DNA of 64,000 bases, from assembly GCF_002982075.1 (NCBI RefSeq), contig NZ_PUEJ01000002.1:434001-498000 (forward strand), written 5' to 3'. Shown in pieces: positions 44,902 through 53,702 of this stretch. The notes under the pieces are model-generated. The model saw only the letters and a list, made by a program, of their open reading frames with translations, searched no databases and was not told the DNA's origin. The DNA comes from Labrys okinawensis (GTDB taxonomy: Bacteria; Pseudomonadota; Alphaproteobacteria; Rhizobiales; Labraceae). The translations under genes and the position numbers were made by a program. Positions within the stretch are counted from its first letter, which is position 1; the number at the start of each line of letters is the position of its first letter.

Positions 44902-47112
44902 CTATCCGGTCGCGGCGGGAGGCAGGGTCAGGGCCGCATTGGCGGCGACGGCGGCACCGAGGCCGGCGCGCCCCTCGCCGTCGAGCGTGCGCACCGCCAC
45001 GGTGCCGGTGGAGAACTCGATGCCCTGTTCGGGGAGGATGCGGACCAGGCGCTTGAGCGCCTCGCGCTGGATGAAGGTCGGCTTGTTCGGCTTGACCGTG
45101 AATTTGAAGCGGACGACGATGGCGTTGTCGGTGATGTCGAACACGCCCTGCATCTTCAGCGGGGTGAGGAATTCCTCCTTCATCTCGGGGTCCTCGAGCA
45201 TCTCCTGGCCGATCTTCTTGACGGCCTTGCGCAGCTTTTCCAGATCGGTCTCGCGCGCGAAGCGCAGCGTGAATTTGATGGTCGCCCAGTCGCGGCTGTA
45301 ATTGGTGACCTGACCGAGCTGGCCGTAGGGGATGGTGTGCACCGGTCCATTCTGATGGCGCAGGCGCAGCGAGCGCAGGGTGAAGCCCTCGACTGTGCCC
45401 TTGGCCTTGCCGACATCGATATATTCGCCGACCCGGAAGGCATCGTCGATGAGGAAGAAGACGCCCGACACCACGTCCTTCACCAGGGTCTGCGACCCGA
45501 AGGAGATGGCGAGACCGAAGATCGAGGCGCCGGCGATCAGCGGCGTCACGTTGACACCGAGCTGAGACAGGACGGTCAGCACGGCCAGGATGGAGATGGC
45601 GATGGCCAGTCCGATGCGGAAGACCGGCATCATGGTGGCGATGCGCGAGGCGGTGGAAACCGGTGCTTCGTCCTCGTTCTCGCCGGTACCCGGCAGGGAG
45701 GGACCGCTGCGGCCTGCGGAATAGCGGTCGGTGACGTAGCGCACCAGCTCCCAGGCGCAATAGGCGGCGAAAGCCGTCAGCCCCGCGGAGAAGAGGTTGC
45801 GCGCCACCGTGTTGAAATCATCACCCGCCATGACGCCGCTGACGTCGACGGCCCAGGTCCGGCCCAGAGCTCCGATCGCCAGGATCAGGACACCGAAGCG
45901 GGCGCAGCGCGCCAGCGCTTCGGCGCCCCTGGGGTGAATCAGATGGACGCCGTCGGACTGGTGCTGGAGCATGATGCGGATGCGGTGCACCAGGGATTCG
46001 ATGACCAGCAGGGCGACCAGGATCGCCAGCGTCAGCATCAGGGCGCCGGAGATGCGCGTCTGGCCGGCCACGGCCGCATAGATGTCGGCGGTGACGAACA
46101 GCGCGAACAGCAGCATGGCGCCTAGAAGCCAGTGTTTGGCGATCGCGGTCTTGACCGGGCTGGCATGGGCGGGATTGGCGACGCCGATGAACCAGCGGCC
46201 GATCGGACCGTTCAGGCGGATGCAGACGGCCGTCATGCCCAGCATCATGATCACGGCACCGTAGAGCTGGGCGGTTCCGACGGCCAGAGGCGGGGATTGC
46301 AGCGCGCGCAGCACATCGGCCAGCACAGCGTTGAACAAGAGCAGCAGGATCGCGAAGGAGGCGCCGCGATAGATGGCCCGCGCATCGGCATCCCCGAGAT
46401 CGGGCAGACGGGCCTCGGGCAGGCGGGGCTGCAGGGTGAAACGGAACACCGCCTGGAGCAGGCGCCAGATCAGCATGGTCTTGAGCATGGCGATGGAGAA
46501 GCGGGTCTGCGGCAGATCACCCATGAAGCGGGCGGCCTCGCTGGCATTGCCGACGATCCACAGCGCGATCAGGGGTGGCAGTTCCAGGGCTCCGAGACCG
46601 AGCAGGGCCCGGATGCCATGCAGCCCGTGCATCCGGGTCACCAGGCGTCGCCGCAGAGGCGCAAGCAGCCACCGGACCACCCATTCTGCCGCGAGGGCCG
46701 CAGCCAGCGCGCCGATCAGCAGCAGGAAATAGCGGCCGAGGCCCCTGCCATTGTTGAAATCGGCATCGAGCCTGGCGGCCAGCTTGCCGAATTCGGCCCA
46801 CAGAGCCGGCAAGCCGGTGACGAGGCTGCCGACATGCATGAACATTTCGGTCTGCTGGGCACTCGCCATCTGCATGCCGCTGCTGTCGGGGCTGGGCGGT
46901 GCGGGTTGGGCGCCCTGGGCACCCTGCGCCTGCAGCTTTTTCATGACGGACTGGCTGATGGCTTCCACCATCGTGTCCATCTGCTGCTGGCTCATGGCGG
47001 CAGGGGGCGGGGCAGCCGCGGGCGGCGTAGGCGTTCCCTGTGCCCGGCAAGGCGAACTGGCCAGGGCGAAAACCAGGAAGAGCCAACGCAAGGCGCCAGG
47101 CAGTCTCAACAC
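44902..47112 (-). CDS. MscS-family mechanosensitive channel (large, multi-helix)
   Basis: 736 residues from GTG 47110-47112, which begins a signal peptide (LRLPGALRWLFLVFALASSP-CRAQG). The open frame continues upstream only into a family A repeat. After a Pro/Gln-rich periplasmic stretch come about ten hydrophobic helices. The C-terminal MscS domain (about 530-700) has ITPLIAGASIFGLAISFGSQ-like TM3 (GASIFGLAISFGSQTLVKDV), then SGVFFLIDDAFRVGEYIDVG. Family members gate ion efflux on hypo-osmotic shock. The cytoplasmic tail ends near EGIEFSTGTVAVRTLDGEGR. Confidence 0.9.
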   Translation of the reverse strand: MLRLPGALRWLFLVFALASSPCRAQGTPTPPAAAPPPAAMSQQQMDTMVEAISQSVMKKLQAQGAQGAQPAPPSPDSSGMQMASAQQTEMFMHVGSLVTGLPALWAEFGKLAARLDADFNNGRGLGRYFLLLIGALAAALAAEWVVRWLLAPLRRRLVTRMHGLHGIRALLGLGALELPPLIALWIVGNASEAARFMGDLPQTRFSIAMLKTMLIWRLLQAVFRFTLQPRLPEARLPDLGDADARAIYRGASFAILLLLFNAVLADVLRALQSPPLAVGTAQLYGAVIMMLGMTAVCIRLNGPIGRWFIGVANPAHASPVKTAIAKHWLLGAMLLFALFVTADIYAAVAGQTRISGALMLTLAILVALLVIESLVHRIRIMLQHQSDGVHLIHPRGAEALARCARFGVLILAIGALGRTWAVDVSGVMAGDDFNTVARNLFSAGLTAFAAYCAWELVRYVTDRYSAGRSGPSLPGTGENEDEAPVSTASRIATMMPVFRIGLAIAISILAVLTVLSQLGVNVTPLIAGASIFGLAISFGSQTLVKDVVSGVFFLIDDAFRVGEYIDVGKAKGTVEGFTLRSLRLRHQNGPVHTIPYGQLGQVTNYSRDWATIKFTLRFARETDLEKLRKAVKKIGQEMLEDPEMKEEFLTPLKMQGVFDITDNAIVVRFKFTVKPNKPTFIQREALKRLVRILPEQGIEFSTGTVAVRTLDGEGRAGLGAAVAANAALTLPPAATG

Positions 47113-47124
47113 GAACGCCCCCCA

Positions 47125-47220
47125 AGCGTTCTGCGATTTGCCGGTTGCGGCGAGAATCGCAAGGACGCATCGAAACAAAGAGTGAGGGCAAAGGGCATTC
47201 GGTCATGAACACGCTTTGCG
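47125..47220 (+). repeat. Family A repeat copy
   Basis: AGCGTTCTGCGATTTGCCGG, GCGAGAATCGCAAGGACGCA and the second half GGGCAAAGGGCATTCGGTCA, then ACGCTTTGCGCC. It lies upstream of the MscS gene. Confidence 0.65.
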
Positions 47221-47327
47221 CCAATTGCCGCCGGGCTGGCGCGCATGGGTCTGCGTTCCTCGCCGAAGGCCAGCCAATTCACGACACAGCCAGGAGGGCC
47301 GGTCAATGGCTCTGTGTCGGCAAATCG

Positions 47328-48056
47328 CTATTTTCGCGTGGCCAGCACGGTTGAATTCGCCTGCCGGGATATTGGCTGTTCCTCGCAATCCAGGTTGCGC
47401 AGCGTGTAGTCGGCAAGCGCCGACCGGGCCGTCGCCGTCAGGGCTTCGATCTCCGCCGCCGAGCGGCCGGCCTTGGCGAGCAGGCGGGGGTGGAAGGCGA
47501 TCAGCGCCGCTGCGGTGCGCGGGCCGAGGAGAGGGGCCAGGTGCGGCAGGAGCTGATACTCGGCCCCTTCCACGTCCATCTTGAATACGATGCGTCCGGC
47601 GTCCCCCGCCATCGCGGCGATCTCGGCCGGCAGGATGGCCTGCGCCTCCCACAACGCGACGCCGCTGTCGGCGGCCAGGATGCTGCCCATGCTGTCGCCG
47701 GGCTTCTTGGGCGAGCCCAGCCTGACACGCCCCGGGGTCGGCGACACCGCGGCATGGTGAAGGCGGATGCGTGGTGCCAGGGCCGGATTGGCGGCGACAT
47801 TGGCACTGATGAGCTCGAAGGCGCGCGGATCGGGTTCGAAGGCGAGAACCTCGGCGCCGAGGGCGGCTGCCGTCAGGGTGATCGGTCCGATCCAGCCGCC
47901 GATATCGATGAACAGCGTGCCGGGACCGGCGAGGGCATGCACGCTCGCCAGCGTCTCCGGCTCCCAGGCGCCGCTCTCCGCCTTGTCCCAGAAACCGTCC
48001 TTGTCGTCGGCGACGGCAAAGCTCGCGCCGGCGACATTGCGCACCCGGGCGTTCAC
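47328..48056 (-). CDS. FkbM-family SAM-dependent methyltransferase
   Basis: 242 residues. The methyltransferase core has LFIDIGGWIGPITLTAAALG (48-67, motif I with Gly-rich loop), EVLAFEPDPRAFELI (motif II) and FKMDVEGAEYQLL (post-motif III with the FkbM-typical DVEGxE). FkbM enzymes methylate hydroxyls of polyketides, sugars or glycopeptide chains. Its ATG overlaps the stop of the upstream radical SAM gene (48053-48056), so the two products probably act together. The C-terminal tail is short and polar. Confidence 0.88.
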   Translation of the reverse strand: MNARVRNVAGASFAVADDKDGFWDKAESGAWEPETLASVHALAGPGTLFIDIGGWIGPITLTAAALGAEVLAFEPDPRAFELISANVAANPALAPRIRLHHAAVSPTPGRVRLGSPKKPGDSMGSILAADSGVALWEAQAILPAEIAAMAGDAGRIVFKMDVEGAEYQLLPHLAPLLGPRTAAALIAFHPRLLAKAGRSAAEIEALTATARSALADYTLRNLDCEEQPISRQANSTVLATRK

Positions 48057-49156
48057 GCCGCTTTGCTTTGCAGTTCGGCGGCCCTCTGCCGACGCAATTT
48101 GTTGAGCTTGATCTTGAAGCCCATATTGTCGGCATTGGAGTAGGAACAGCTCTGGCAGATGTCGAACTGCTTGGTGTAGCCGTGGCGCCGGGCCTTGGCG
48201 GCCTCGTCCGACAGATAGGCTTGCTTGAAGCCGACCTTGTCGACATTGGGCAGCTTGATCATGCGGTCATAGTCGATGCAGCACAGGCCCAGGTCCCCCT
48301 CCCAGAAGACCACGGTCTGGTAGAGCGGCACGTCGCAGAGCAGGCTGATCTTCTCGTTCTGATGGCGCTGAAGATCGTGATTCTTCGGCACGAGGTGACC
48401 ATATTTCGTCTGCTGGTCGTCGTCGGTATAGGAGCCGAGGCTGAAGGTCTTGAAGCGCACCTGGTCGAAGCCGATATCGTCGGCCCATTCGACCATCGCG
48501 TCGATCTGCTTTTCCGAATAGGAGGTCAGCAGGGTCTGCAGCACGGTCACCGTCTTGGTGTTGCCGAGGCGCTGCTTGATCGCGAGGAAGTTCTCGATAT
48601 TGGCCTTCACCTGTTCGAATTTCGAACCGACGCGATAGGATTCCTGCGCCTCGGCGTCGAAGCCGTCGATGCACAGATTGATGCGGCCGAGCCCGGCCTG
48701 GAGCATCTTCTCGATCAGTTCGGACGAGAGCTTGGTGGCGTTGGTCGAGACGAAGGTGTCGTGCCCGCGCTCATTGGCGTAGGCGATCATCTCGGGCAGC
48801 GCCTTGTTCATGGTCGGCTCGCCGGAGAAGTTGAAATACATCGCCGGCTTTTGCTTCTCGTCGACGAAATCGTCGACGATCTGCCGGAAGATTTCCATTT
48901 TCATCAGGCCGCGCGGACGGGTCATGGCGAAGGTGACCGGGCAGACGGGACAGCGCAGATTGCACGAATTGGTGACGTCGACGACGATGATCGTCGGCAA
49001 TTTCTTGAAATATCGAAGCGGAATGCGGCTGGCGGCGTAGGTGAACGCCTTGCGCGCCAAGGGCGATTTCTGGATCTGGTCCGTCACCTTGTCGCGCACG
49101 CGGTGCAGCAGTTTGGGGGCGGCGGATTTGGTTCCAATCGCAGTCAGGTCAAGCAC
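48053..49156 (-). CDS. Radical SAM/SPASM domain protein
   Basis: 367 residues from GTG 49154-49156, preceded by AGGAG; an in-frame GTG 21 bp upstream is possible. The radical SAM motif VTNSCNLRCPVCPVT (CxxxCxxC) binds the 4Fe-4S cluster that cleaves SAM. It continues with FNFSGEPTMNKALPEMI and TFVSTNATKLSS, the triose-phosphate isomerase-type barrel. C-terminal cysteines (LGLCCIDYDR and DICQSCSYSN) suggest an auxiliary-cluster SPASM region. Members activate enzymes or modify peptides and sugars. The tight pairing with FkbM hints at a modified glycan or peptide product; no precursor peptide gene is obvious nearby. Confidence 0.88.
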   Translation of the reverse strand: MLDLTAIGTKSAAPKLLHRVRDKVTDQIQKSPLARKAFTYAASRIPLRYFKKLPTIIVVDVTNSCNLRCPVCPVTFAMTRPRGLMKMEIFRQIVDDFVDEKQKPAMYFNFSGEPTMNKALPEMIAYANERGHDTFVSTNATKLSSELIEKMLQAGLGRINLCIDGFDAEAQESYRVGSKFEQVKANIENFLAIKQRLGNTKTVTVLQTLLTSYSEKQIDAMVEWADDIGFDQVRFKTFSLGSYTDDDQQTKYGHLVPKNHDLQRHQNEKISLLCDVPLYQTVVFWEGDLGLCCIDYDRMIKLPNVDKVGFKQAYLSDEAAKARRHGYTKQFDICQSCSYSNADNMGFKIKLNKLRRQRAAELQSKAA

Positions 49157-49330
49157 GGTCTTCTCCTGTCGGCGCACCGGGTCAAGGCCGGTGGCTTGAG
49201 CCCGTGTGTAGCGCAGATTTGGCGGGAGTGCGACAGGCGGCGCTCAAATTCGAGTGATGGCCGACCCGGCAGAAGGCGCCGTGCCGGACGGCTCCGGAGA
49301 CCCGTCTCCCATGGCGTCTGCAGTCCCGCC

Positions 49331-50998
49331 TCACTCCGCCGGCACGGGAGTCTCCTCCAGGGTGTAGAGCGTGATCGGCTTGTCGCGGCCGACGATGTGC
49401 AGATGCTTGCCGTTCTGGCGCCGCAGCGACATGCCCGAACGCTGCATCGCCTCTTCCGAGATCAGGCAGTCGGTGAGGTAATCCTTGGTGGCGGCCTCCA
49501 GCCGGCCGGCGATGGTGACGGTGTCGCCCAGCGCGACGAGGCGCATGCCGCGTTCGCTGTCGCCGACACGGGCGATGATGGCGGGGCCGGAATGAATGCC
49601 AATGCCCACCCTGAGGGGGATCGAGAGCGCCGCGCCGAATTCGGTATTGAGTCCTTCCACGCTCTTAAGCATGCCCCTGGCGGCCCGGATGGCATCGGCG
49701 GCGCCGCGGGAGGGCTCGTCGCCCAGGCCGAAAATCGCGATCAGCCCATCAGCCGCGAAAGCGTCGACCCGCCCGCCATGCGCCTCGGCGGCCTGGGTCA
49801 TTTCCTGCACGAAGCGGTTCATCAACAACACGATGTCGTAGGGAATCTGCAGCCTCGTCATCGCGTTGAAGGCGCGGATGTCGACGAAGAGCGCCGTGAT
49901 CTCGCGTTCGGCGCCCCAGCGATAGAGATCGTCGCCGCTGCGCCCGCGCATGCCCGTCGGCACGATCGGCAGCAGGATCTGCACGGAGATGTCGTGATCG
50001 GGACGAAGCTGGCAGGCGAGGCGGACATTGGCGGGCGCCGAGATTCGCTCCAGCATGGTGCGCTCGGCCTTGCTCGGGGAGGGCAGCGCGCTCGCATCCG
50101 AAGTGACGGCCACCCGGCAGGTCGAGCAGCGCCCGCGCCCCCCGCACTGGGCGGGGTGGGGGATGGCGTTGGCGCGGCTGGCTTCGAGCACGGTGGTGCC
50201 GCGCGGGATCTTGAAGGTGCCGTGGCCGACATAGCGGATGGCGACGGTTCCGGAACGCAGCCGCAGCAACACCCTGAGAATCATCACCAGCGCCACGAAG
50301 GCGATGACGGCGGCCAGGCCGAGCAGCAGCCATTGGCCGGCGACGAGCAGGGCCATGGTGTGGTCGGCCGCGATGGGCGAAGGCGTGCGTCCGGCCGCCT
50401 CGAGCTCGCGGCTGGCGGAGAAGAAGCCCGCCAGAGCGAGCGTAGGCAGCATGCCCGTCCCCAGAACCAGCAAATCGCGCCAGCGTGCATAGAAGGAGCG
50501 GCTGCGCAGCACCTGTCCGATGCCGATGCAGCCATGCGTCCAGGCACAGAGCAGCAGCAGGATCTGCTTGGCCGGCCCGCCCTGCCAGATCCGCGCGAGC
50601 ACCTCGCCATAGCTTTCGCTGTAGCCGTAGAGCGAGGTGATGCGGGTGCCCATTACATGGGAGATCAGGAAATAGGGAATGGCCAGGCCGAGCGCGATCT
50701 GCACCAGCTCCTCAAGCGGCATGCGCGAAATGCGCCGGGTGGTCAGGCGCTTGAGCGCGAGTGTCGCATGGGTGAGCAGCGCTCCGTAGAGGAGCGCGGT
50801 GCCGCCATAGGATTGCCAGGCCCAGATGCGCCAGCGCTGCACGGCCTCCATGGTCGCCACGCCGAACACGCCGAGGGCGTGGTTGAGCAGATGGGTGGTC
50901 ACGAAGGCGAACAGCACGACGCCGGCCCATAGCCGCAATTCGCGCTCCCGCGGCAATCGCCATTCGATTTGCCCGGGTGCGCTCTCGGTGTCGCTCAT
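49331..50998 (-). CDS. Class III nucleotide cyclase with six-helix membrane domain and [2Fe-2S] ferredoxin domain
   Basis: 555 residues. The N-terminal half has six hydrophobic helices with histidines H36, H40, H77, H114 and H155, as in SdhC/FrdC-type heme b anchors. Next is a ferredoxin domain with CGGRGRCSTCR (C285, C291, C294) and C329. The C-terminal cyclase domain has TALFVDIRAFNAMT (D373), GRVDAFAADGLIAIFG (D417) and LVALGDTVTIAGRLEA. The substrate-specifying lysine is replaced by A413 and the usual transition-state Asn by T495, so activity or substrate specificity may differ. It is predicted to sense redox state in the membrane and make a cyclic nucleotide. It is two genes away from a cyclic-nucleotide-binding protein. 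Confidence 0.85.
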   Translation of the reverse strand: MSDTESAPGQIEWRLPRERELRLWAGVVLFAFVTTHLLNHALGVFGVATMEAVQRWRIWAWQSYGGTALLYGALLTHATLALKRLTTRRISRMPLEELVQIALGLAIPYFLISHVMGTRITSLYGYSESYGEVLARIWQGGPAKQILLLLCAWTHGCIGIGQVLRSRSFYARWRDLLVLGTGMLPTLALAGFFSASRELEAAGRTPSPIAADHTMALLVAGQWLLLGLAAVIAFVALVMILRVLLRLRSGTVAIRYVGHGTFKIPRGTTVLEASRANAIPHPAQCGGRGRCSTCRVAVTSDASALPSPSKAERTMLERISAPANVRLACQLRPDHDISVQILLPIVPTGMRGRSGDDLYRWGAEREITALFVDIRAFNAMTRLQIPYDIVLLMNRFVQEMTQAAEAHGGRVDAFAADGLIAIFGLGDEPSRGAADAIRAARGMLKSVEGLNTEFGAALSIPLRVGIGIHSGPAIIARVGDSERGMRLVALGDTVTIAGRLEAATKDYLTDCLISEEAMQRSGMSLRRQNGKHLHIVGRDKPITLYTLEETPVPAE

Positions 50999-51067
50999 GC
51001 GGTCGAACTCGTGAAGATGGGTGCCGGGATGCGGCGTTTATCAAATCGGGAGCCCATGCGGGCTTTG

Positions 51068-51125
51068 CAGCAAAGCCCGTTTTAGCGAAAACACAGCTTT
51101 ACTCTAGCTCTTTGTTTCGACGCGA
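51068..51125 (-). repeat. Truncated family A repeat
   Basis: The AGAGC half is present (CAGCAAAGCCCGTTTTAGCG then CTCTAGCTCTTTGTTTCGAC), but the sequence switches at CGACGCG into the IS30 remnant instead of continuing TCTTTGCGATTC. Confidence 0.7.
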
Positions 51126-51363
51126 CTTCGTCCCATATTTCTGCCGGCCCTCGACGTCTGGGCAGAAGGGCAACGTCGAAAACACCAACGGGCGGATTCG
51201 GCGCATTCTGCCCTTCGACACCGACATCTCAGCGCTCTGCAAGCGTCAGCTGCAGAGCAGGCAGATCGGCTCAACGACACGCCCCGCAAGTGCCTCGACT
51301 GTCGTATCCCGCGCGAGGTCTTGGGCAGGAAGCTCGCCGCCGCGGACCCCTTGGATCAAGGCC
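51126..51363 (+). pseudogene. IS30-family transposase C-terminal remnant, frameshifted
   Basis: The first frame reads FVPYFCRPSTSGQKGNVENT followed by NGRIRRILPFDTDISALCK, the IS30 DDE-domain end (WQ[K/R]G..EN.NG.LR). After about 51260 the match moves to another frame: LNDTPRKCLDCRIPREVLGR, equivalent to the LNxRPRKCLGYxTPxEVF tail. One frameshift and no N-terminus: a dead fragment. It lies between the cyclase and the HxlR gene, and cuts into a family A repeat. Confidence 0.82.
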
Positions 51364-51808
51364 GATCGGCCGAACAATGACCGGAAGTGTGGTTTGTATC
51401 AAATGCCTCCCTTGCCGCCCGGAAGCTGTCCGCATTTTCGACGATCCAGGTCCATAGAGGAACCATCCGGACAAGTAGCTCCAAGCCGGAGTCGGACAGC
51501 CGATACTCGACGTGAGGGGGCACCTCCTCGAAGTCATGGCGGATCACCAATCCGTCACGCTCCAATAGGCGAAGGGTGCGCGTCAGCATCCGCTGGGTAA
51601 TACCGTGCATGCGCCGGCCGATCTCCGCATGACGTAGCTGGCCGTACACGCCGAGGGCGTGGATGACACCGAGCGACCAGCGATTGCCAGCATGAGCCAG
51701 CACCTCTCGCCGCAACCCGTCGTCGTCGTCCCGAAGACCGTCGCAGACCGTCTGGGAGTATCTGAGAACGTCGTCCCGGTTTAGCGATCTGCCCCCAGTA
51801 TCACGCAT
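51356..51808 (-). CDS. HxlR-family transcriptional regulator
   Basis: 150 residues from ATG 51806-51808; the frame stays open upstream across the divergent gene but has no domain there. The HxlR winged helix is WSLGVIHALGVYGQLRHAEI followed by GRRMHGITQRMLTRTLRLLE and RDGLVIRHDFEEVPPHVEYR, then LSDSGLEL. HxlR proteins sense electrophiles or aromatic compounds, often through a cysteine, and one cysteine (C22) precedes the wing here. It is divergent from an NmrA-like reductase with a 70-bp gap, the classical regulator-target layout. The unit follows an IS30 remnant and looks acquired. Confidence 0.9.
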   Translation of the reverse strand: MRDTGGRSLNRDDVLRYSQTVCDGLRDDDDGLRREVLAHAGNRWSLGVIHALGVYGQLRHAEIGRRMHGITQRMLTRTLRLLERDGLVIRHDFEEVPPHVEYRLSDSGLELLVRMVPLWTWIVENADSFRAAREAFDTNHTSGHCSADRP

Positions 51809-51878
51809 GTGCCTTCTTTCGCGCCTGTCTATGGATTGCCAGATCAGGGCGGCAACCAATCTTGAATAGGTCAGAACT

Positions 51879-52832
51879 ATGAACGATGTAGTCTCCGCAG
51901 TGAAGTCACGGAACATTCTCGTGCTGGGTGCCGGCGAACTTGGCATGCCGGTACTGCGCAACCTGGCGCGTCGTGCAAAGAACGTGGAGGGAGCCCGGAT
52001 TAGCGTGCTGTTACGCGCCAGCGCCGTCGCGTCCGACGAGCCGACCAAGAGGCGCGATATCAGCGAGATCCGCGACCTCGGGATAGAGATCGTCGTAGGC
52101 GATCTAGTGAAGAGCTCGGTCGACGAGCTTGCGTCGGTTTTCCAGCAATATGACACCGTGATCGGATGCACCGGCTATGCCGCCGGGATCGACACGCCTA
52201 TGAAACTGGCCGAGGCCGCGTTGCGGTCCGGTGTTCCACGCTATTTTCCGTGGCAGTTCGGCGTCGATTTCGAAGCGATCGGTCGTGGCGGACCGCAGGA
52301 TATCTTCGACGCGCAGCTCGACGTACGCGAACTGCTGCGCTCACAGAGCAAGACTGAGTGGGTCATCATTTCGACCGGCATGTTCATGAGCTATTTATTC
52401 GAACCGGAGTTCGGCGTTGTCGATCTGAACAACAGCGCGGTTCATGCCCTTGGCAGCCTCGACACTGCCGTGACGCTGACGACGCCGGATGACATCGGGG
52501 TGTTAACCGCCGAGATTGTGTTCTTTGAACCGACCATCCGAAATGAGATCGTATTTCTGGCGGGTGATACCATTACCTACGGTGAAGTCGCAGACAAGCT
52601 GGAAGCCGCCCTTGGTCGTCCCTTCAGCAGATCGGAATGGACCGAACCTTTCCTGATGGAAGAGCTGGCACGCGCCCCCCAGAACATGATGCGCAAGTAT
52701 CGTGCAGCGTTTGCCCAAGGGCGCGGAGTCGCTTGGGACAAGGCCGGGACGTTCAATCAGAGGAATGCCATCCCCGTCACCGATGTGACGGCGTGGATCG
52801 GCGCAAACCTCACCTCCTCCCGCAGCAATTAG
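51879..52832 (+). CDS. NmrA/isoflavone-reductase-like NAD(P)-binding protein
   Basis: 317 residues. Rossmann N-terminus ILVLGAGELGMPVLRNLARR (13-32), then ISVLLRASAVA and IVVGDLVKSSVDELASVFQQ, with YDTVIGCTGYAA. The middle has PRYFPWQFGVDFEAIGRGGP, characteristic of the atypical SDR/NmrA group that includes phenylpropene reductases and fungal-type aromatic alcohol reductases. No Tyr-x-x-x-Lys catalytic pair in the usual position, so it may be a sensor or reductase. It is divergent from hxlR and probably induced through it. Its base composition is a little less GC-biased than its neighbours. Confidence 0.85.
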   Translation: MNDVVSAVKSRNILVLGAGELGMPVLRNLARRAKNVEGARISVLLRASAVASDEPTKRRDISEIRDLGIEIVVGDLVKSSVDELASVFQQYDTVIGCTGYAAGIDTPMKLAEAALRSGVPRYFPWQFGVDFEAIGRGGPQDIFDAQLDVRELLRSQSKTEWVIISTGMFMSYLFEPEFGVVDLNNSAVHALGSLDTAVTLTTPDDIGVLTAEIVFFEPTIRNEIVFLAGDTITYGEVADKLEAALGRPFSRSEWTEPFLMEELARAPQNMMRKYRAAFAQGRGVAWDKAGTFNQRNAIPVTDVTAWIGANLTSSRSN

Positions 52833-53077
52833 CCGCTTAGCGAGAGGATCGGTACAGACCGGGTAGCCTCGGCCATTTTGCGAATGGCGGTTATCCGGTC
52901 TGCAAATCAACCGAAGGGATGACGAAAGCGGGGCGTAAGCCGATCGCCGGACTTCCTTGTGAGTGCGGCCTCGGACGCAGTACCCGATAGCCCGAGCCGT
53001 CTTGATTGGGCGGTATGACCAAGCCCGTTGCTCGCGCAGCGGGTCCGGGGCGCGAGCCGGCAGCTGTGCGAACGACC

Positions 53078-53524
53078 TCAATGCGTCAGGATGTTCGCGT
53101 CCTGCGTCGCGATCTGCATGACGCGGCGCGCCAGTTCCTTGGCGATCGACATCGAGAATTGCGGATTATCCTGCATCATGCGCAGCAGGCAGTCCTTGTT
53201 GATGCGCATCACCGAAATGTCGGTATGCGCCCGCGCCGAGGTGAAGCGGCGTGCATCGCAAAGCACCGCCACTTCGCCGATCATGGCGCCCGGCCCTTCG
53301 GTGCCGATGGAAATGAGATTCTCGCCGTTCTGGCCAAGAAGTTCGACGTCGCCCTTGAGGATGACGTAGGCGGCATCGGGAATCTCCCCGACCTTGAAGA
53401 GATAGTCGCCCTTCTCGAAGGTCAACTGCTCGCTCATGCAGGCAAGCAGCCGCATCTTGCACGGATCTATGCCCGTGAAGATCGGCGCGTTCCTAATGGT
53501 TTTGACTTCCAGATCGAGATCCAA
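53078..53524 (-). CDS. Stand-alone cyclic-nucleotide-binding domain protein (CRP/FNR-like sensor without HTH)
   Basis: 148 residues, only one domain. The cNMP pocket shows EKGDYLFKVGEIPDAAYVIL and GPGAMIGEVAVLCDARRFTS-ARA, with the phosphate-binding G-E (83-84) and Arg (92/93). It ends in a helix (AKELARRVMQIATQDANILT) rather than a DNA-binding domain. It probably acts as a signal receiver or adaptor for a partner protein. It directly follows (179 bp) the ABC-exporter-like gene on the minus strand and is two genes from the membrane cyclase, suggesting a cAMP- or cGMP-linked system. Confidence 0.88.
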   Translation of the reverse strand: MDLDLEVKTIRNAPIFTGIDPCKMRLLACMSEQLTFEKGDYLFKVGEIPDAAYVILKGDVELLGQNGENLISIGTEGPGAMIGEVAVLCDARRFTSARAHTDISVMRINKDCLLRMMQDNPQFSMSIAKELARRVMQIATQDANILTH

Positions 53525-53547
53525 GGTCCCTCTCCCCGCTCAACCCT

Positions 53548-53650
53548 GGAGCAAAGCGCGTCCAGGTGTGAACGCCCGTTTGCTCTAGCTCCTTGTTCCG
53601 ACGCGTCTTTGCGATTCGAGGTGACTCCCTCATATCGCAAAACGCTTTAG
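53548..53650 (-). repeat. Family A repeat copy
   Basis: GGAGCAAAGCGCGTCCAGGT, GTGAACGCCCGTTTGCTCTA and ACGCGTCTTTGCGATTCGAG, then CATATCGCAAAACGCTTTAG. It separates the ABC gene from the cNMP gene. Confidence 0.75.
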
Positions 53651-53702
53651 CAACCCCTCGTTGAGCAATCGAGGCAAAATCCAGATGCAATCCAAGCATC
53701 AT

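Noticed and set aside
48068-50932. A 954-codon plus-strand frame across the radical SAM and cyclase genes
   Set aside because: It spans two recognised minus-strand genes and their intergenic gap; composition is typical of antisense of high-GC coding sequence.
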